Source of the DNA: Biomphalaria glabrata
Taxonomy: Eukaryota; Mollusca; Gastropoda; Planorbidae
DNA length: 64,000 bases
Direction of reading: 5' to 3'
Assembly (NCBI RefSeq): GCF_947242115.1
Contig: NC_074714.1
Span: 42,266,149-42,330,148, forward strand
Below the pieces are notes generated by a model, which saw nothing but the letters and a program-made list of their open reading frames with translations, did no database searches and had not been told where the DNA came from. The number at the start of each line of letters is the position of its first letter. Position 1 is the first letter of the stretch. Position numbers and translations under genes: made by a program. This document shows positions 13,301 to 22,056 of the stretch, piece after piece.

Positions 13301-15424
13301 CGGATCTTCATCTTCGTCCAGCAAGGCTTGTCGAAGGCGTTCTCTCATCTTTTCTTTGGCAAAATCGATCTTCAACTCTCTGTCTCGGAGCTCTTCCTTC
13401 AACTGTTTGTAGCTCAGTTCGTCTAACTTCTTCAGCGTTGTCATTCTTTCCTTTCGTTGAGCTGCCCAAATCCCACTTCTGACACCAATTGCTGTAACTC
13501 TAGGTTAGGCACTCAACGAATAGGCATGCAACTCAACACAGTTTAACAGGAAATAATAGTTGTGTTTATTCACTAGGGTAAACACGTCACATGATGATTC
13601 ATCCTTCAGCTTCCTCAGTACTACTAAGTATACCAGTCCTTTGCTACTTAACCCGAATGTGGACCAACGACAGCCTTCCCCGCTTCGCTCCAGGTCCTTA
13701 CTACAACCTTCAGGCAGCACAAAAGTTGGCCTCTTAGTTTCCCAAACATTCACACTCTCCACAATCCCTGATGCACTGTTATTCTCTCCGTTCTAGTCTC
13801 TTCTTGTTTACGTTCACTAGTGCGCTAGTGCGCACCTCAAGCACTGGTGCAATGCAGGGTTACAACAATATATATTAAAGAAAAAAAACTAGCAGTATTT
13901 AAATATATATTTTAAATGTGCAGTTCTTTCCTTTATTTAAGCTTTCTATTGTTAAAAAGTATTTTATATATTTTGCATGTTTGATATTTTGAAATTTGAA
14001 AAGGGTCATTTGGAACCCTAATTATTACTCAGACATAACAAGCAATAAGTTTATCAGTTATATATATATATATATATATATCAATGTAATTAAAATGTCT
14101 AAATAATCTTGTTTCTATGAAACTGTATTGTTTAGAAACAATATTTTCTAAAACTATTCAATGTTTATCTCTTTCATTAGAGAACTTTAGAAAAGTAATA
14201 AAGTTCTCTCCCTTCCTTTCGATACCTAGTGATCCATCCATTGGGTAAGTGAGGTAACTATCACCTTTTATAGTCTTACGGTTAACGAGGGTGTTAGAAA
14301 GCCAGCACAATGACGAACAGCCATAGCTTTCTCTAACAGTGGCAAGAATCGGTGAACTTTGAGAGCTCAAATTACGAATAAAATCAACGTGACCTGTCTG
14401 GTGTTTGACTCGACCCCCTCCACACCACCCCCAGGGCTACTTCCACATCTTGACTTTCGTTTTTTACTATTAGGGCCTACTGAAACTTAAGTTTTTAAAT
14501 GTAAAGCTATTTATTATTTTTTCACTAGATATAAACAAATTAATTTACTGACTCTACACAGTATCTCTTTATTTGCTTGTAGTCTAGTGTCATAGTTCCA
14601 GACTGGGCCACTGGGCCAGACTCCAGTTGTACAGCTTGAGCCATTTCGGTGAAGCAGTTCTGTGTTTCTTTCACAAGATCATCTGGGCAGAGATCAGTCT
14701 TAGCTCTGACATCTACGAGTAGGAAAATAGAAATAACAGCAGTTGTTTAATTTCAAGAATGAAATATCTATCTGATAGCATCATTTAGCTCTATAAACTG
14801 TCAGAAAGAAATGAGCTTTCTTAGCGTCGATCAAGAGAAAAATTAGAAGGTCCTACAATTTATTTTGCAAAAAAATAATAGATCAAAAGTTATAAATCGT
14901 TCAACGTTAGTCTGGCATAAAGAAAAAAAGAAACAAGATGACTTTGATACTACCGTCAAACCCAGTTTATATGTCAATCATATTAAACCTAGTACGTTGG
15001 AGTAAAAAAACAACAACACATGTATATTCATCAGTGTTTCCAAAACTTTTTCCTTTATTTAGATAGTTTAATTCACGTGGTGGCCTACTAGTTAATTATT
15101 TCAGTAGTTCGTGGAGCGTCACGGAACACTGGGGTTGAACAGAACACAGTTTGGGAACCACTGCTCTGTTTCCATGTGATCGCTATGAAGAAGTTATGCA
15201 GAAAACAAACAATAAATCTATAAGCAAAGCAGGCGAAGCATTATTAACACCCTCTAGTAAGAAATACTCATCAAGAGATTAACGACAACATATCACTTGT
15301 GGAGGCTAATCTAGTTAGTGGCTGTCACAATGTTTAATGGGAACATACCTAAGCGTGGGTTTATTCGTTTGAAAATCTTACCTCTAAGACCGTTCAAGGC
15401 CAAAACTGCGATCAAAATCCACAT
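3994..15424 (-). CDS. Secreted, probably GPI-anchored protein with two six-cysteine repeats (five exons)
   Basis: Exons in transcript order are 15382-15424, 14560-14712, 8525-8665, 8213-8351 and 3994-4393; their coding lengths add up to 291 codons plus stop. The start MWILIAVLAL is a short signal peptide. The mature part holds 12 cysteines in two repeats. Repeat 1 is spaced C-x10-C-x31-C-x7-C-x7-C-x25-C and repeat 2 is C-x10-C-x26-C-x8-C-x7-C-x19-C. This internal match supports the exon chain. A Ser/Thr/Asn-rich stalk with NKS, NRS and NKT sites follows, then a 19-residue hydrophobic C-terminus ending at the stop, as in GPI signals or a short membrane anchor. I do not recognise the family. 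Expected place: cell surface or extracellular. The junction between exons 2 and 3 is the weak point: the obvious acceptor at 8670 breaks frame, while using 8665 with donor 14560 keeps it. An unseen small exon is possible. The introns are filled with transposons and tandem repeats. Confidence 0.7.
4394..6389 (-). other. Intron 4 of the six-cysteine gene, first part: nothing recognised
   Basis: AT-rich intronic sequence without a recognisable repeat end, ORF or RNA gene. Only short chance frames are present. Confidence 0.4.
6390..7270 (+). mobile_element. Non-autonomous element with TTCGGGGGCC ends
   Basis: The left end (tcgggccccgaagtggtccac) and right end (cctttcgggggccgctaaaa) are inverted relatives of each other. 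The same element occurs at 47068-47955, where the left end is preceded by a perfect hairpin. Between the ends are shared blocks such as 'aatggtctaaaatatt' and the gacggacagac stretch. No coding capacity is seen. A SINE is nested at 6601-6866. Confidence 0.6.
6601..6866 (-). mobile_element. tRNA-derived SINE with 12-bp target-site duplication
   Basis: On the minus strand the element starts with a tRNA-like head (box A tggctcagcagt, box B gggttcgaatcc) and ends at ggtctgaaaggggaact. It is flanked by cctagcctaact at 6589-6600 and cctggcctaact at 6867-6878. The relative at 47068-47955 shows the empty site, so the insertion is directly demonstrated. This is one of the least diverged copies in the window. 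Confidence 0.85.
7544..8130 (-). repeat. 18-bp minisatellite in intron 4 of the six-cysteine gene
   Basis: About 32 copies of an 18-bp unit (gcagaactagatttagaa on the plus strand) form a nearly perfect array, with two interspersed variants, ttagaa and tgtgaa, at one position. Because 18 is a multiple of three, one minus-strand frame stays open for 178 codons as SSSASK/SSSASQ. That frame does not join in phase to exon 4, whose own frame stops just before the array. I therefore treat the array as intronic. The outermost units near 7544-7610 are the most mutated. Confidence 0.9.
8213..8351 (-). CDS. Six-cysteine gene exon 4
   Basis: The acceptor tttcttccag precedes a frame reading DIEKAGECMNTVMGQDSQC and on to LTFLIQC, the first half of repeat 2. 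The donor is GTATTT. Phases agree with exon 3 (1 base over) and exon 5 (2 bases over). The 18-bp minisatellite begins about 80 bases downstream in the intron. Confidence 0.75.
8525..8665 (-). CDS. Six-cysteine gene exon 3
   Basis: The exon encodes LISQFVQCVEDVTAHC and on to LLCQKQD, giving the remaining cysteines of repeat 1, and ends at a good donor GTAAGT (intron starts at 8524). The best-looking acceptor, cacttgcag ending at 8671, would start the exon at 8670 but does not fit the phase of exon 2. The weaker acceptor gaag, starting at 8665, does. Confidence 0.65.
9143..11985. repeat. Composite repeat A: terminal block, degenerate tandem repeats, TGACGTCA array, CTAGATCT tract
   Basis: The left end ttttttagcggcccc followed by gtccgtctgtccgtctg matches, in inverse orientation, the right end of the 6390-7270 element. 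Degenerate tandem units of roughly 130-150 bp follow (about 9890-10870), marked by gttccggat, tttgaaatcgc and aacgtcacaaaa-like strings. Then comes the 149-bp array at 11020-11590 and a CTAGATCT-rich tract to about 11770. The right end 'ctctgagtttgt...ctctttgtaatcttgttt' recurs at 22000-22050. Parallel copies are 20250-22056 and fragments at 33430-33805 and 36750-37200. No ORF of note. The LTR element at 11991 lies directly against its right end. Confidence 0.55.
11020..11590. repeat. About four tandem 149-bp units, each with a TGACGTCA palindrome
   Basis: TGACGTCA occurs at 11112-11119, 11260-11267, 11410-11417 and 11559-11566, a spacing of 148-150 bases. Each unit also contains 'ggtgcaccaatgtctat' and 'ctagctaggccgtgtgacgta'. 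The palindrome equals the CREB/ATF consensus. Whether it acts as such in intron 2 of the six-cysteine gene is unknown. Diverged units recur at 21600-21960 and 36750-36960. Confidence 0.75.
11991..12368 (-). repeat. LTR (3' LTR in element orientation)
   Basis: 378-bp long terminal repeat, nearly identical to 13490-13867; short terminal inversion TGYTGTAAC/GTTACAACA. Confidence 0.9.
13052..13444 (-). CDS. Gag-like frame of the LTR element
   Basis: A 130-residue frame starts shortly after the primer-binding site and is rich in charged, helix-forming residues (start MTTLKKLDELSYKQLKEEL), as in the N-terminal part of gag of snail Gypsy-type elements. No zinc knuckle, protease or polymerase follows within the 1.1-kb interior. 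It is a fossil part of the element and not a host gene. Confidence 0.45.
   Translation of the reverse strand: MTTLKKLDELSYKQLKEELRDRELKIDFAKEKMRERLRQALLDEDEDPDSYLFEVQPDIRELMNTVTDQMNSFQVQLKEVNEEICTMIKQIGISTTLNKTDETFDTVMSKTDDQMAVDRYKQSVTQRRRR
13490..13867 (-). repeat. LTR (5' LTR in element orientation)
   Basis: 378-bp long terminal repeat paired with 11991-12368. The primer-binding site lies just inside it, which sets the element's orientation. Confidence 0.9.
14200..14400 (-). mobile_element. tRNA-derived SINE, strongly decayed
   Basis: The block tacggttaacgagggtgt and 'agccagcacaatgacgaacagcc' matches the SINE body seen at 6601-6866. The tRNA-like head is not preserved. Edges are approximate. 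Confidence 0.55.
14560..14712 (-). CDS. Six-cysteine gene exon 2
   Basis: The acceptor ctcgtag precedes a frame beginning DVRAKTDLCPDDLVKETQNC, which contains the first two cysteines of repeat 1, and ends near KRYC. The frame would meet a stop 21 bases later, so a splice donor must lie before that. The candidates are GTGTAG at 14559, GTAGAG at 14557 and GTAAAT just before the stop; only the first joins in frame to a candidate acceptor of exon 3. Confidence 0.6.
15382..15424 (-). CDS. Six-cysteine gene exon 1 (signal peptide)
   Basis: ATG at 15424 is followed by 13 mostly hydrophobic codons (WILIAVLALNGLR) and one base of the next codon, then the donor GTAAGA. The leftover G joins AT of exon 2 to give GAT. 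This start was chosen because it gives a signal peptide and the correct phase. Confidence 0.75.
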
Positions 15425-16269
15425 GTTTTGAGCACCTGGTCAAATTCCACTGACCTTGATATTTTGAGCTAGATCTTGTTAAGACAACCAAGGACAACCA
15501 ACTTAAAACACAATTGGTAAGAAGTGACAATATTTGTCCACATGTTAACCTAATGACATTAGCTTAATGATCCAGTCATCAACTTCGCTGACCGTCTGTA
15601 ACAATTATTTGTAAGTCATTTTACCAAAGTGTCCACTTTATGGAGAAAAAAAAAACAAACTCAAAAAGAGTACATCACAACTTCCTGTACAGTATTGAGA
15701 GACACTGGTCTGATCCCTTTCCGATGGCAGGTTGTTCGTGCACTGAGACATTGTTTAATTTGTTGGCCCAAAGATCAGATGAAAGCTTTGGTCAAAGCAG
15801 CAAACAGTGGACTTTTTTTTTAAAGCGCGATTGTTTGCTGTATTCATCCGCTGGTCCTGTAATAGTGATTTTAACAGAAGTGACAAAAAAATGGGGGCAT
15901 CGTCACCAGCTTAGTTATTGTTAGTTATAAGTTCAACAGGGGAAAAAAAAGCATGGACATTAATGTTATAATGTTAAAAATATCTGAATCGCAGTCGACT
16001 TTCGTCAAAGCTTATCAGGTGTCTTTTTCTTGTTAAACATACCATCATCCAACCATTTTTTATTAAACAAACACACACACATAAACAAATTAATAGCTAA
16101 GTCTCTAACGTTAAATAATTTCTATTGAACTTAGCTTTTCTGAGCGAATAATGTCAAGGTCACTTCTGATTACCTGGGATTCAATCGATTGATCTTATTG
16201 CTTTGTATCACGCAAAGTAAGTGTTTAATCTTGTTCCTGTTAACTTTCAGTTTTTTCATCGCTTCAGCC

Positions 16270-16270
<1 letters not shown>
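15425..16270. other. Upstream flank of the six-cysteine gene: no gene seen
   Basis: This should contain the promoter or a 5' non-coding exon of the minus-strand gene starting at 15424. No TATA box, initiator or other site was convincing. Short frames near 15640-15924 show no family features. Confidence 0.35.
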
Positions 16271-16272
<2 letters not shown>

Positions 16273-16337
<65 letters not shown>

Positions 16338-16361
16338 CCCTATATGTTTATATAGGGCTTT
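16273..16361. repeat. (TA)n tract followed by a perfect hairpin
   Basis: A (TA)n run (16273-16334) is followed by an 11-bp perfect stem: aaagccctata at 16334-16344 and tatagggcttt at 16351-16361, with a six-base loop. No gene is attached, so function is unlikely to be a terminator. Confidence 0.8.
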
Positions 16362-16667
16362 CGTGGTCTATGTAACTATAATCGTATAATCGAGGGAGTT
16401 TTTGTTGTTTTTATAGATAAAGTGGTATATATTTTAAATAGAGATTAAACCAAGAGAGTCTTCATTTAACTAATTACCTTTATGGAATCACGAGATATTC
16501 CTATGATAAACCCTAGATATAAGTGTGTGTGTGTTCACCTGACATGAAAAGAACGATGACATTGTCTTTTAAACAATTTGTTGAAAGTCGTAGAATTTAA
16601 TCCGTTTTTTTCTGCTGCCACTTTGTTTTTTTTTTAAATCTCTAATTTGTACCTCTCACTTAGAAAT

Positions 16668-16728
16668 ATCATGCGGTTGCTGAGTGGTTAAGCGCTTGGC
16701 TTCCGAACCTTAGAAGTTTTATGGAGCT
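16668..16728 (+). mobile_element. SINE head fragment
   Basis: The tRNA-like head ggttgctgagtggttaagcg and the following 'cttggcttccgaacc' match the SINE family at 61979-62253. The body is missing. Confidence 0.55.
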
Positions 16729-16805
16729 AGTTCTAACTTAAAACAGTAGACTTCATTTCTATCTTTGTTTCTATTACAATATTTGATAGTTCAGAGCGAA
16801 AAAGT

Positions 16806-16877
16806 TTTACAGGCTAAAACCTCAAATATCAAGGTGTAATAATAAATGGAAAGTTATCACTGAGCCCCCGAAATAAT
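16806..16877 (+). mobile_element. LINE fragment, same family as 60050-61430
   Basis: The string 'caaggtgtaataataaatgg' and its surroundings match the stretch at 60768-60828 that encodes YLGVIINEKLSW in the longer LINE copy. It is separated from the 3' end at 17150 by a SINE (16894-17062). Confidence 0.6.
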
Positions 16878-16893
16878 TGAAATAAAAAAAAAA

Positions 16894-17062
16894 CAGGCGT
16901 TTGGTGGAGGAGTGGTTAAGCGCTTGTTTTTCGGGATTTTCGGGCCTCACTGAGTCCAACCAATTCTAATGGGTACCTGACTTTAGTTGGAGAACATAAC
17001 GGCAATTGGTCTTTGTGCTGGCCACATAGCACCCTGCTCGTTAACCGTTGGCTAAGAACTTT
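16894..17062 (+). mobile_element. tRNA-derived SINE, shortened copy
   Basis: It has the head gtggaggagtggttaagcgc, then 'ctaatgggtacctgacttta', 'gtgctggccacat' and 'ctcgttaaccgt', followed by a T-rich tail. The box B part is reduced. It appears to sit inside an older LINE fragment. Confidence 0.7.
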
Positions 17063-17149
17063 ATTTTTTTTTATTTTAGAAATCTAATAAAACATTAGGG
17101 TTTATCAAAATTAATTTTTACAATATTTTAAAATAATTTACAAATAGAA

Positions 17150-17418
17150 AAAAAAACAACTAATGAAATGCTCAGAAAGACACAAAGATATAGGCACATT
17201 TTTATACGCTATAACAAATCCGTACAAGAGCTCCTTCTTCCCTAGTGCCATTAGAGCATGGAATGTGCTGGCTAAATCAGCCAGGAAAACCAACAACTTG
17301 GTAGAATTTAAGTCATTGATTAACATGCATAACTAGATTGACACTTGAATTGCATTGGTCGTAATTATCACATTTTTTTTTGAAGTTACGTCTGTAATTT
17401 ATAGGATAAGAAGATAAA
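17150..17418 (+). mobile_element. LINE 3' end, same family as 60050-61430
   Basis: From 'ctcagaaagacacaaagata' through 'cattagagcatggaatg' and 'atttaagtcattgattaac' to the tail 'aagttacgtctgtaattta...aagat' it matches the last 250 bases of the LINE at 61170-61430, including the C-terminal ARKTxxLxEFKSL coding part and the TAAGA-type tail. Confidence 0.8.
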
Positions 17419-17419
17419 A

Positions 17420-18099
17420 GTGACTTATCTGGAGGGACGGAGTTTATCCCAACATTATCTAAATTAATAAACACTTGTGTGTGTGTGTGTGTGTGTGTTA
17501 GTGTTTTTTTTTTTTAAAGAAAGATGAAGAGCGAGTTAAGGCAGGAAGTGACCTATAATAGGGGAAGGGTTAATGGGGGCAGAGGTGAGGGGCCAGAGAT
17601 CCGTTTGTTTACAGTTGTGCAAATTTTGTCATGGGGTCCCCAGGGCTTTGTGAACTCATCCAGACCCAGAACAATACACATGTTGTTTTACACTGGACAT
17701 TGCACGGCCTGTTCCCGCCTAGAAAAAAAAAACGCCTGGTTCGTTTGCTCAAGGGGAATTCCCAATTCACAAGTCGCCTCCCCATCTCGTTGTGGTACTC
17801 CGAGCAGCATTATTTCAAGCATTTTGTGTGCCGAAATGCACTGTTTGGGTTAGGAGTAGTATAAAACCTGAGCATGTTCTAAGTTTAAGGAGAGAGGGAC
17901 AGGGGCTGGGAAATAGAGGACTCCCATTTCTGTAAGAAGAAAAGTAAAATGTAAAATAGAGGTAAATTTAGGTAACATTAGTCATGGAGTGACATTCATT
18001 AACATTTTGGCAAGCCTATGAGTACTCTCCTCTAAAATAGTAACTTTAAAAATTAATTGTAATCCATTACTTAAGTCCTTCAAAATCCAGAGCTATACA
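17420..18099. other. Unassigned sequence with a GC-richer block
   Basis: A (GT)n run near 17476-17498 is followed by a GC-richer stretch (17524-17864) with two overlapping plus-strand frames of 109 and 77 codons. Neither shows a motif, a splice signal set or a family I know. It could be a decayed transposon or an exon of an unknown gene. I do not assign it. Confidence 0.3.
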
Positions 18100-18215
18100 A
18101 GCCAAAATATAATAATTGGTTGCATTAGAGAATGGAATGGGTTGCCTGAATTAGACAGGAAAACAAACGACTTTGGTAGAGTAAATAATTTAATATCCTC
18201 GTCTCCTGATATCAA
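18100..18215 (+). mobile_element. LINE fragment, same family as 60050-61430
   Basis: The string 'gaatggaatgggttgcctga' and the following gacaggaaaac match the C-terminal coding end of the LINE at 61275-61330. It is a third fragment of this family in the 16.8-18.2 kb interval, all on the plus strand. Confidence 0.65.
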
Positions 18216-18741
18216 TTATTTCTTCATTCTGATTCATTGTGTCATTGCTTACATTATCACAACGCTGGATGCCAGTATAAGAAAACGAATACTCTTTTAT
18301 TACTGTCTATATAGATAAAAAAAAGATAAAGACAGTAGATTTTTGAAAATTATTTATATGGACTACGTACACATACTTGGAAACCGCCTGAAACGTTTTA
18401 GTTTGTATATTTTATTATGTAAATGTAAATCAGTGTCTTAACCCATGCTGTCAATAGTGTGTAAAGATTGACAGCACACAAAAACGGTTGTCCGTATTAC
18501 TAGGTCACATTGCATGTGCGTGGGAAAATAAAAGAAGTCCCTTCTAGATAACCTTGATTTGCATAAACATGATGTAGAGGCAAGGTGGAATTATAAGAAG
18601 CTGAAAGAACGTGCTATAAGGGAAATAATCCAGACAGATCGATAGGCGATTTTATATGAAGAACGTGGAGATAGTTATCAGTCCTGGGTGGATAGTCAAT
18701 GGAGTGTTCACAGTCGCGGGTCATTAGTCATTGTTCTAAGT

Positions 18742-19687
18742 CAGCAATTCTCAACCTTTTCAGCTCGGCGACCCCCTAATACGATTCTCCACTAGACGGC
18801 GACCATCAACCATAAAATTTGTTTCGGCCTTAGGCCTAAGTAGGCCCTCAATTATATTTTGCTAACGTTATACAATCATAATCAAATATAAAACTTATGA
18901 TGTATTTTAGCTTTGTATTATTGTATAAAAAATGTGTGCTTAAATAACTAACAAAAACTACTGTTATGTTCATGGGATGTTTTGTAATGAATACATCATG
19001 AGATATTTTGTAATGAATACATCATGAGATATTTTGTAATGAATACATCATGAGATATTTTGTAATGAATACATCATGAGATATTTTGTGATGAATACAT
19101 CATGAGATATTTTGTAATGAATACATCATGAGATATTTTGTAATGAATACATTCTCTTCAATAGCATGGACCAGAAAACGATTACGTATTAATAGTTTCA
19201 AAACTAGCTCAAATCTTCACTACTGAAATGTTTGATTTCGCAATAGAGTTAAGCAAAGAGTTGGAAAAAAAGGTTCCCAATGGAATTAAGCAAAGAATTA
19301 TAAAATGGAAGTAACTACCAATGGAAAAATATGTCTACTTTCAAGCAATGATGTTACACTCACTATAGGTGCCCTCGAGTTCGCATTCTTAAATATGTCT
19401 CTTCCTATTTTTATTTAATGTAATTGACACTTCACAATCGTTTAATGAGTTATTTACATAATTTCAATCTGAGTAATATCCCTCTAATTCCCGCATCTGG
19501 TTTCAATTGTCTACCAACTCTGGTACAAATATGTTTGTTACAACAGGTAAGAATTTACTAAAAAAATAAATAAATAAATTACAATGTAAAATTAACGAAA
19601 AAACAAAATTTCCGATGGTCTTAGGTGCCCCGGCAAATGGTCATTGGAACCCCAAAGGGGCCGCGATCCACAGGTTGAGAACCACTG
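18742..19687. mobile_element. Non-autonomous hAT element with SPIN-like termini
   Basis: The 946-bp element is flanked by an exact 8-bp duplication TTCTAAGT (18734-18741 and 19688-19695), as made by hAT transposases. Ends read CAGCAATTCTCAACCT on the left and, reversed, CAGTGGTTCTCAACCTGTGG on the right. Further in on the right, reversed, come the blocks ggggcacctaagaccatcgg. From memory these resemble the right end of SPIN elements (hAT, Buster group), reported from vertebrates, a blood-feeding bug and the pond snail Lymnaea. The interior has no transposase and holds six or seven copies of a 26-bp unit (gatattttgtaatgaatacatcat). Confidence 0.85.
18970..19152. repeat. 26-bp tandem repeat inside the SPIN-like element
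   Basis: Six to seven nearly identical units with the core gagatattttgtaatgaata repeat head to tail inside the hAT element. Confidence 0.85.
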
Positions 19688-19741
19688 TTCTAAGTAGATT
19701 GTTTAACGTGCTTATTCAATATTACATAATTATCGTTCGAC

Positions 19742-19982
19742 CAGTAGCGTAGCTAGGGTTAAAAAAAAAAAGATTTGCCATGAACTGGGGTCCAGGAGGT
19801 TTGACCCCTTTGGGGGCCCTTTCAATTTGACATTCAGCATCATGATATGAGATAATGGAATGGAGTAATATTTATTATAAACAAAATTCGAACACTGATT
19901 TGGGGGCCCCCCTCAAGTGGGCGCCCGGGGTGATTTTCAAACTCTCCACCTCCCCCACCCACCCACCCTAGCTATGCCACTG
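19742..19982. mobile_element. hAT MITE with CAGTGGCGTAGC-type ends
   Basis: Ends are CAGTAGCGTAGCTAGGGT and, reversed, CAGTGGCATAGCTAGGGT. Flanks are cgttcgac (19734-19741) and tgttcgac (19983-19990), a near-perfect 8-bp duplication. The interior is G/C-run rich with no coding. It lies 55 bases from the SPIN-like element. Relatives occur at 55557-55723 and, by their ends, at 39764 and 42847. Confidence 0.8.
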
Positions 19983-20249
19983 TGTTCGACTGTATTTTCA
20001 CTGTATTTTAGTTCACTATAATATTTATATCAGTGAAGTCATCCTAGTACAAGTGAGTTATACTTTGAATTATTTATTTTATTGAACGGGGCTCAAGCAT
20101 TAAACGCATGAAAAATATATTCAGCGCTGTTTTACTTCAGTTGATCCTAGTATTGAGTTTCAATAGATGTATAGGTACTTCCCATTAAGTGTATGCCATA
20201 TGATTGTGGAGACAATAAACAGCTCACCTCGAACTCGAAGACAAGCCTT

Positions 20250-22056
20250 ATTATTGTTATTCATATATATCTGTAAAATGAACATCACATTTTCACAACA
20301 AATATAAATATAAGTTAACTGTGATTTTTCTTGTACATTTATGTTTGTTTATAAAAGCCAAGAATGCACTTTGTAAGTAAATGGTCGCATGGTATCTAAT
20401 TAATCCCCTTAAAAAGTTTTAAATAAACAGATTTAATATAGTGCTATATTGATAATATTTCTAGAAACCTTCATGCATATAGTCTCTCGGTCTGTCTGTC
20501 CGTCACATTTAGATCGGACAATAAATATAAGACTATTGTAAATCTGATTACACTTTTCATTTTCATTCTAAAACATCGCAATAATTTTATACCTAGAATA
20601 AGTTGTTCAGGATATTTTTGTGAAAAGCAAATTAATGCCAACGAATGTTTGGTATTGCTCTTCTAGCTTATAGTACATTTAATGTTCTTGCTTAAACGGC
20701 TCAAAAACTCATGGTCGAAAATGTGTTGTTCAGATTTTTTAAATAAATAGCATATTTATTTAGCTAAATGAAAATATGTATACAGACTTATATTTCATTA
20801 TCTATAAAGTTATTCCGGATATAGTTTTATTTTAAAAAAAAATTACGTCAAATGATTGTTTGAAATCGCATATCTCACTTATATGACATCTAATATTCTT
20901 GGACAATTTATAGATTTTCAACTTAAAACAAATTTATGTCAAATGAATTATTTTTAAAATATCAGCAATTGCTCGTTCAGAATTTCAAAAGGAGAAAGTA
21001 TTTACTATAAACAATTGTTGAAAATCTCTCTTTAGACTAATTTTACATTTAATTTTCTTGCTGAAACTTCACAAAAGACCTTTTATCGGTAAAAGAATGT
21101 TCCAGGTTTTTATTTTAAAAAAATGAAATTGACCTATATTACTTCAATTTTCTTATCAATCGTCGCTTAAATTTAATTATCCTAGAAAGATTGTTCCGAA
21201 TTTTTTTATGAAAATTCTACTAACGTTACGTAAAATGACTGTGAGAAATCGCTCTTCTAAATATATATATCAATTAATATTGTTGCTAAAACGTCACAAA
21301 AATTCATCAAAAATTTGTTATTCCGGATATTTTATGAAAAACATATTAACTCTAAATAGTTATTTCTACATTAAATTTTCTTGATAAAACGTCTCAAAAA
21401 TATCATTATTGTTAATATTATATTCCGGATTCCGGAAAGCAACTATTTAACACCAAATAATTGTATAAAAATTTCTCCACAAAGCTATGGTACATTCCAT
21501 AGCCACATTGGACCATCTCAAAAATTTAATTATCGCATTTAAATTATTCCTGGATTCTGAATATATATTGTCGCCAAGGCTATAAAAACGTGCGCACTGT
21601 TTCGTAGCCCTCGTCAATTCTCACTCTGTTGAAAAAAAGCATTTTTAGTCTCACTAAGCCGAGTGACGTAAAGTTTTTTCTCATTTGATGCTATATGGAA
21701 TGAATTATTTCAATGAAATGCTATAAAAATCCGGTGCTCCAAAGTCTATTTACCCTTATCAGCTCCCTCGTGTTTAAAAATACATTTTTGTTTATCTAGG
21801 CCGTGTGACATAGTTAAAACTTTTGACGTCATCTAAAATGATTTTATTAAATGAAATGCTACAAGAACTCGCACGTCAATGTCTATTAACCTTCGACAAC
21901 TTTCTCGTATTAAAAAAGTCTAAGTCTTATGAGGTAGTGAAAAGTTTGCTTTTCTTAGACGTCATTCAGAATATTTCTTATGTATCGTCAATCGGGGACG
22001 CCTCTGAGTTTGTGGGATGACACAAACTCTCTTTGTAATCTTGTTTAGTTTTGAGT
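20250..22056. repeat. Composite repeat B, parallel to 9143-11985
   Basis: It contains the same succession as composite A: degenerate units with 'gtttgaaatcgca' and ttccggat (20560-21560), diverged 149-bp units with one TGACGTCA-like and gacgtca sites (21600-21970), then the end 'ctctgagtttgtgggatgac' with acacaaactctctttgtaatc (22000-22050). It is more diverged and lacks the CTAGATCT tract. Confidence 0.55.

Larger units (their letters stand above)
11991..13867 (-). mobile_element. Short LTR retrotransposon (Ty3/Gypsy-like or TRIM-like), minus orientation
   Basis: Two direct repeats of 378 bp, 11991-12368 and 13490-13867, begin TGCTGTAAC and end GTTACAACA and are flanked by ATAT on both sides. 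They differ by eye at about nine sites (roughly 2-3%), so the insertion is fairly young. On the minus strand, two bases inside the right LTR, a primer-binding site of about 19 bases (13469-13487) is complementary to the 3' end of a tRNA-Leu as known from animals. A purine-rich stretch (12369-12378) abuts the left LTR. The 1.1-kb interior has a gag-like frame but no pol domains, so the element is incomplete or non-autonomous. It lies in intron 2 of the six-cysteine gene, in the same orientation. Confidence 0.85.
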
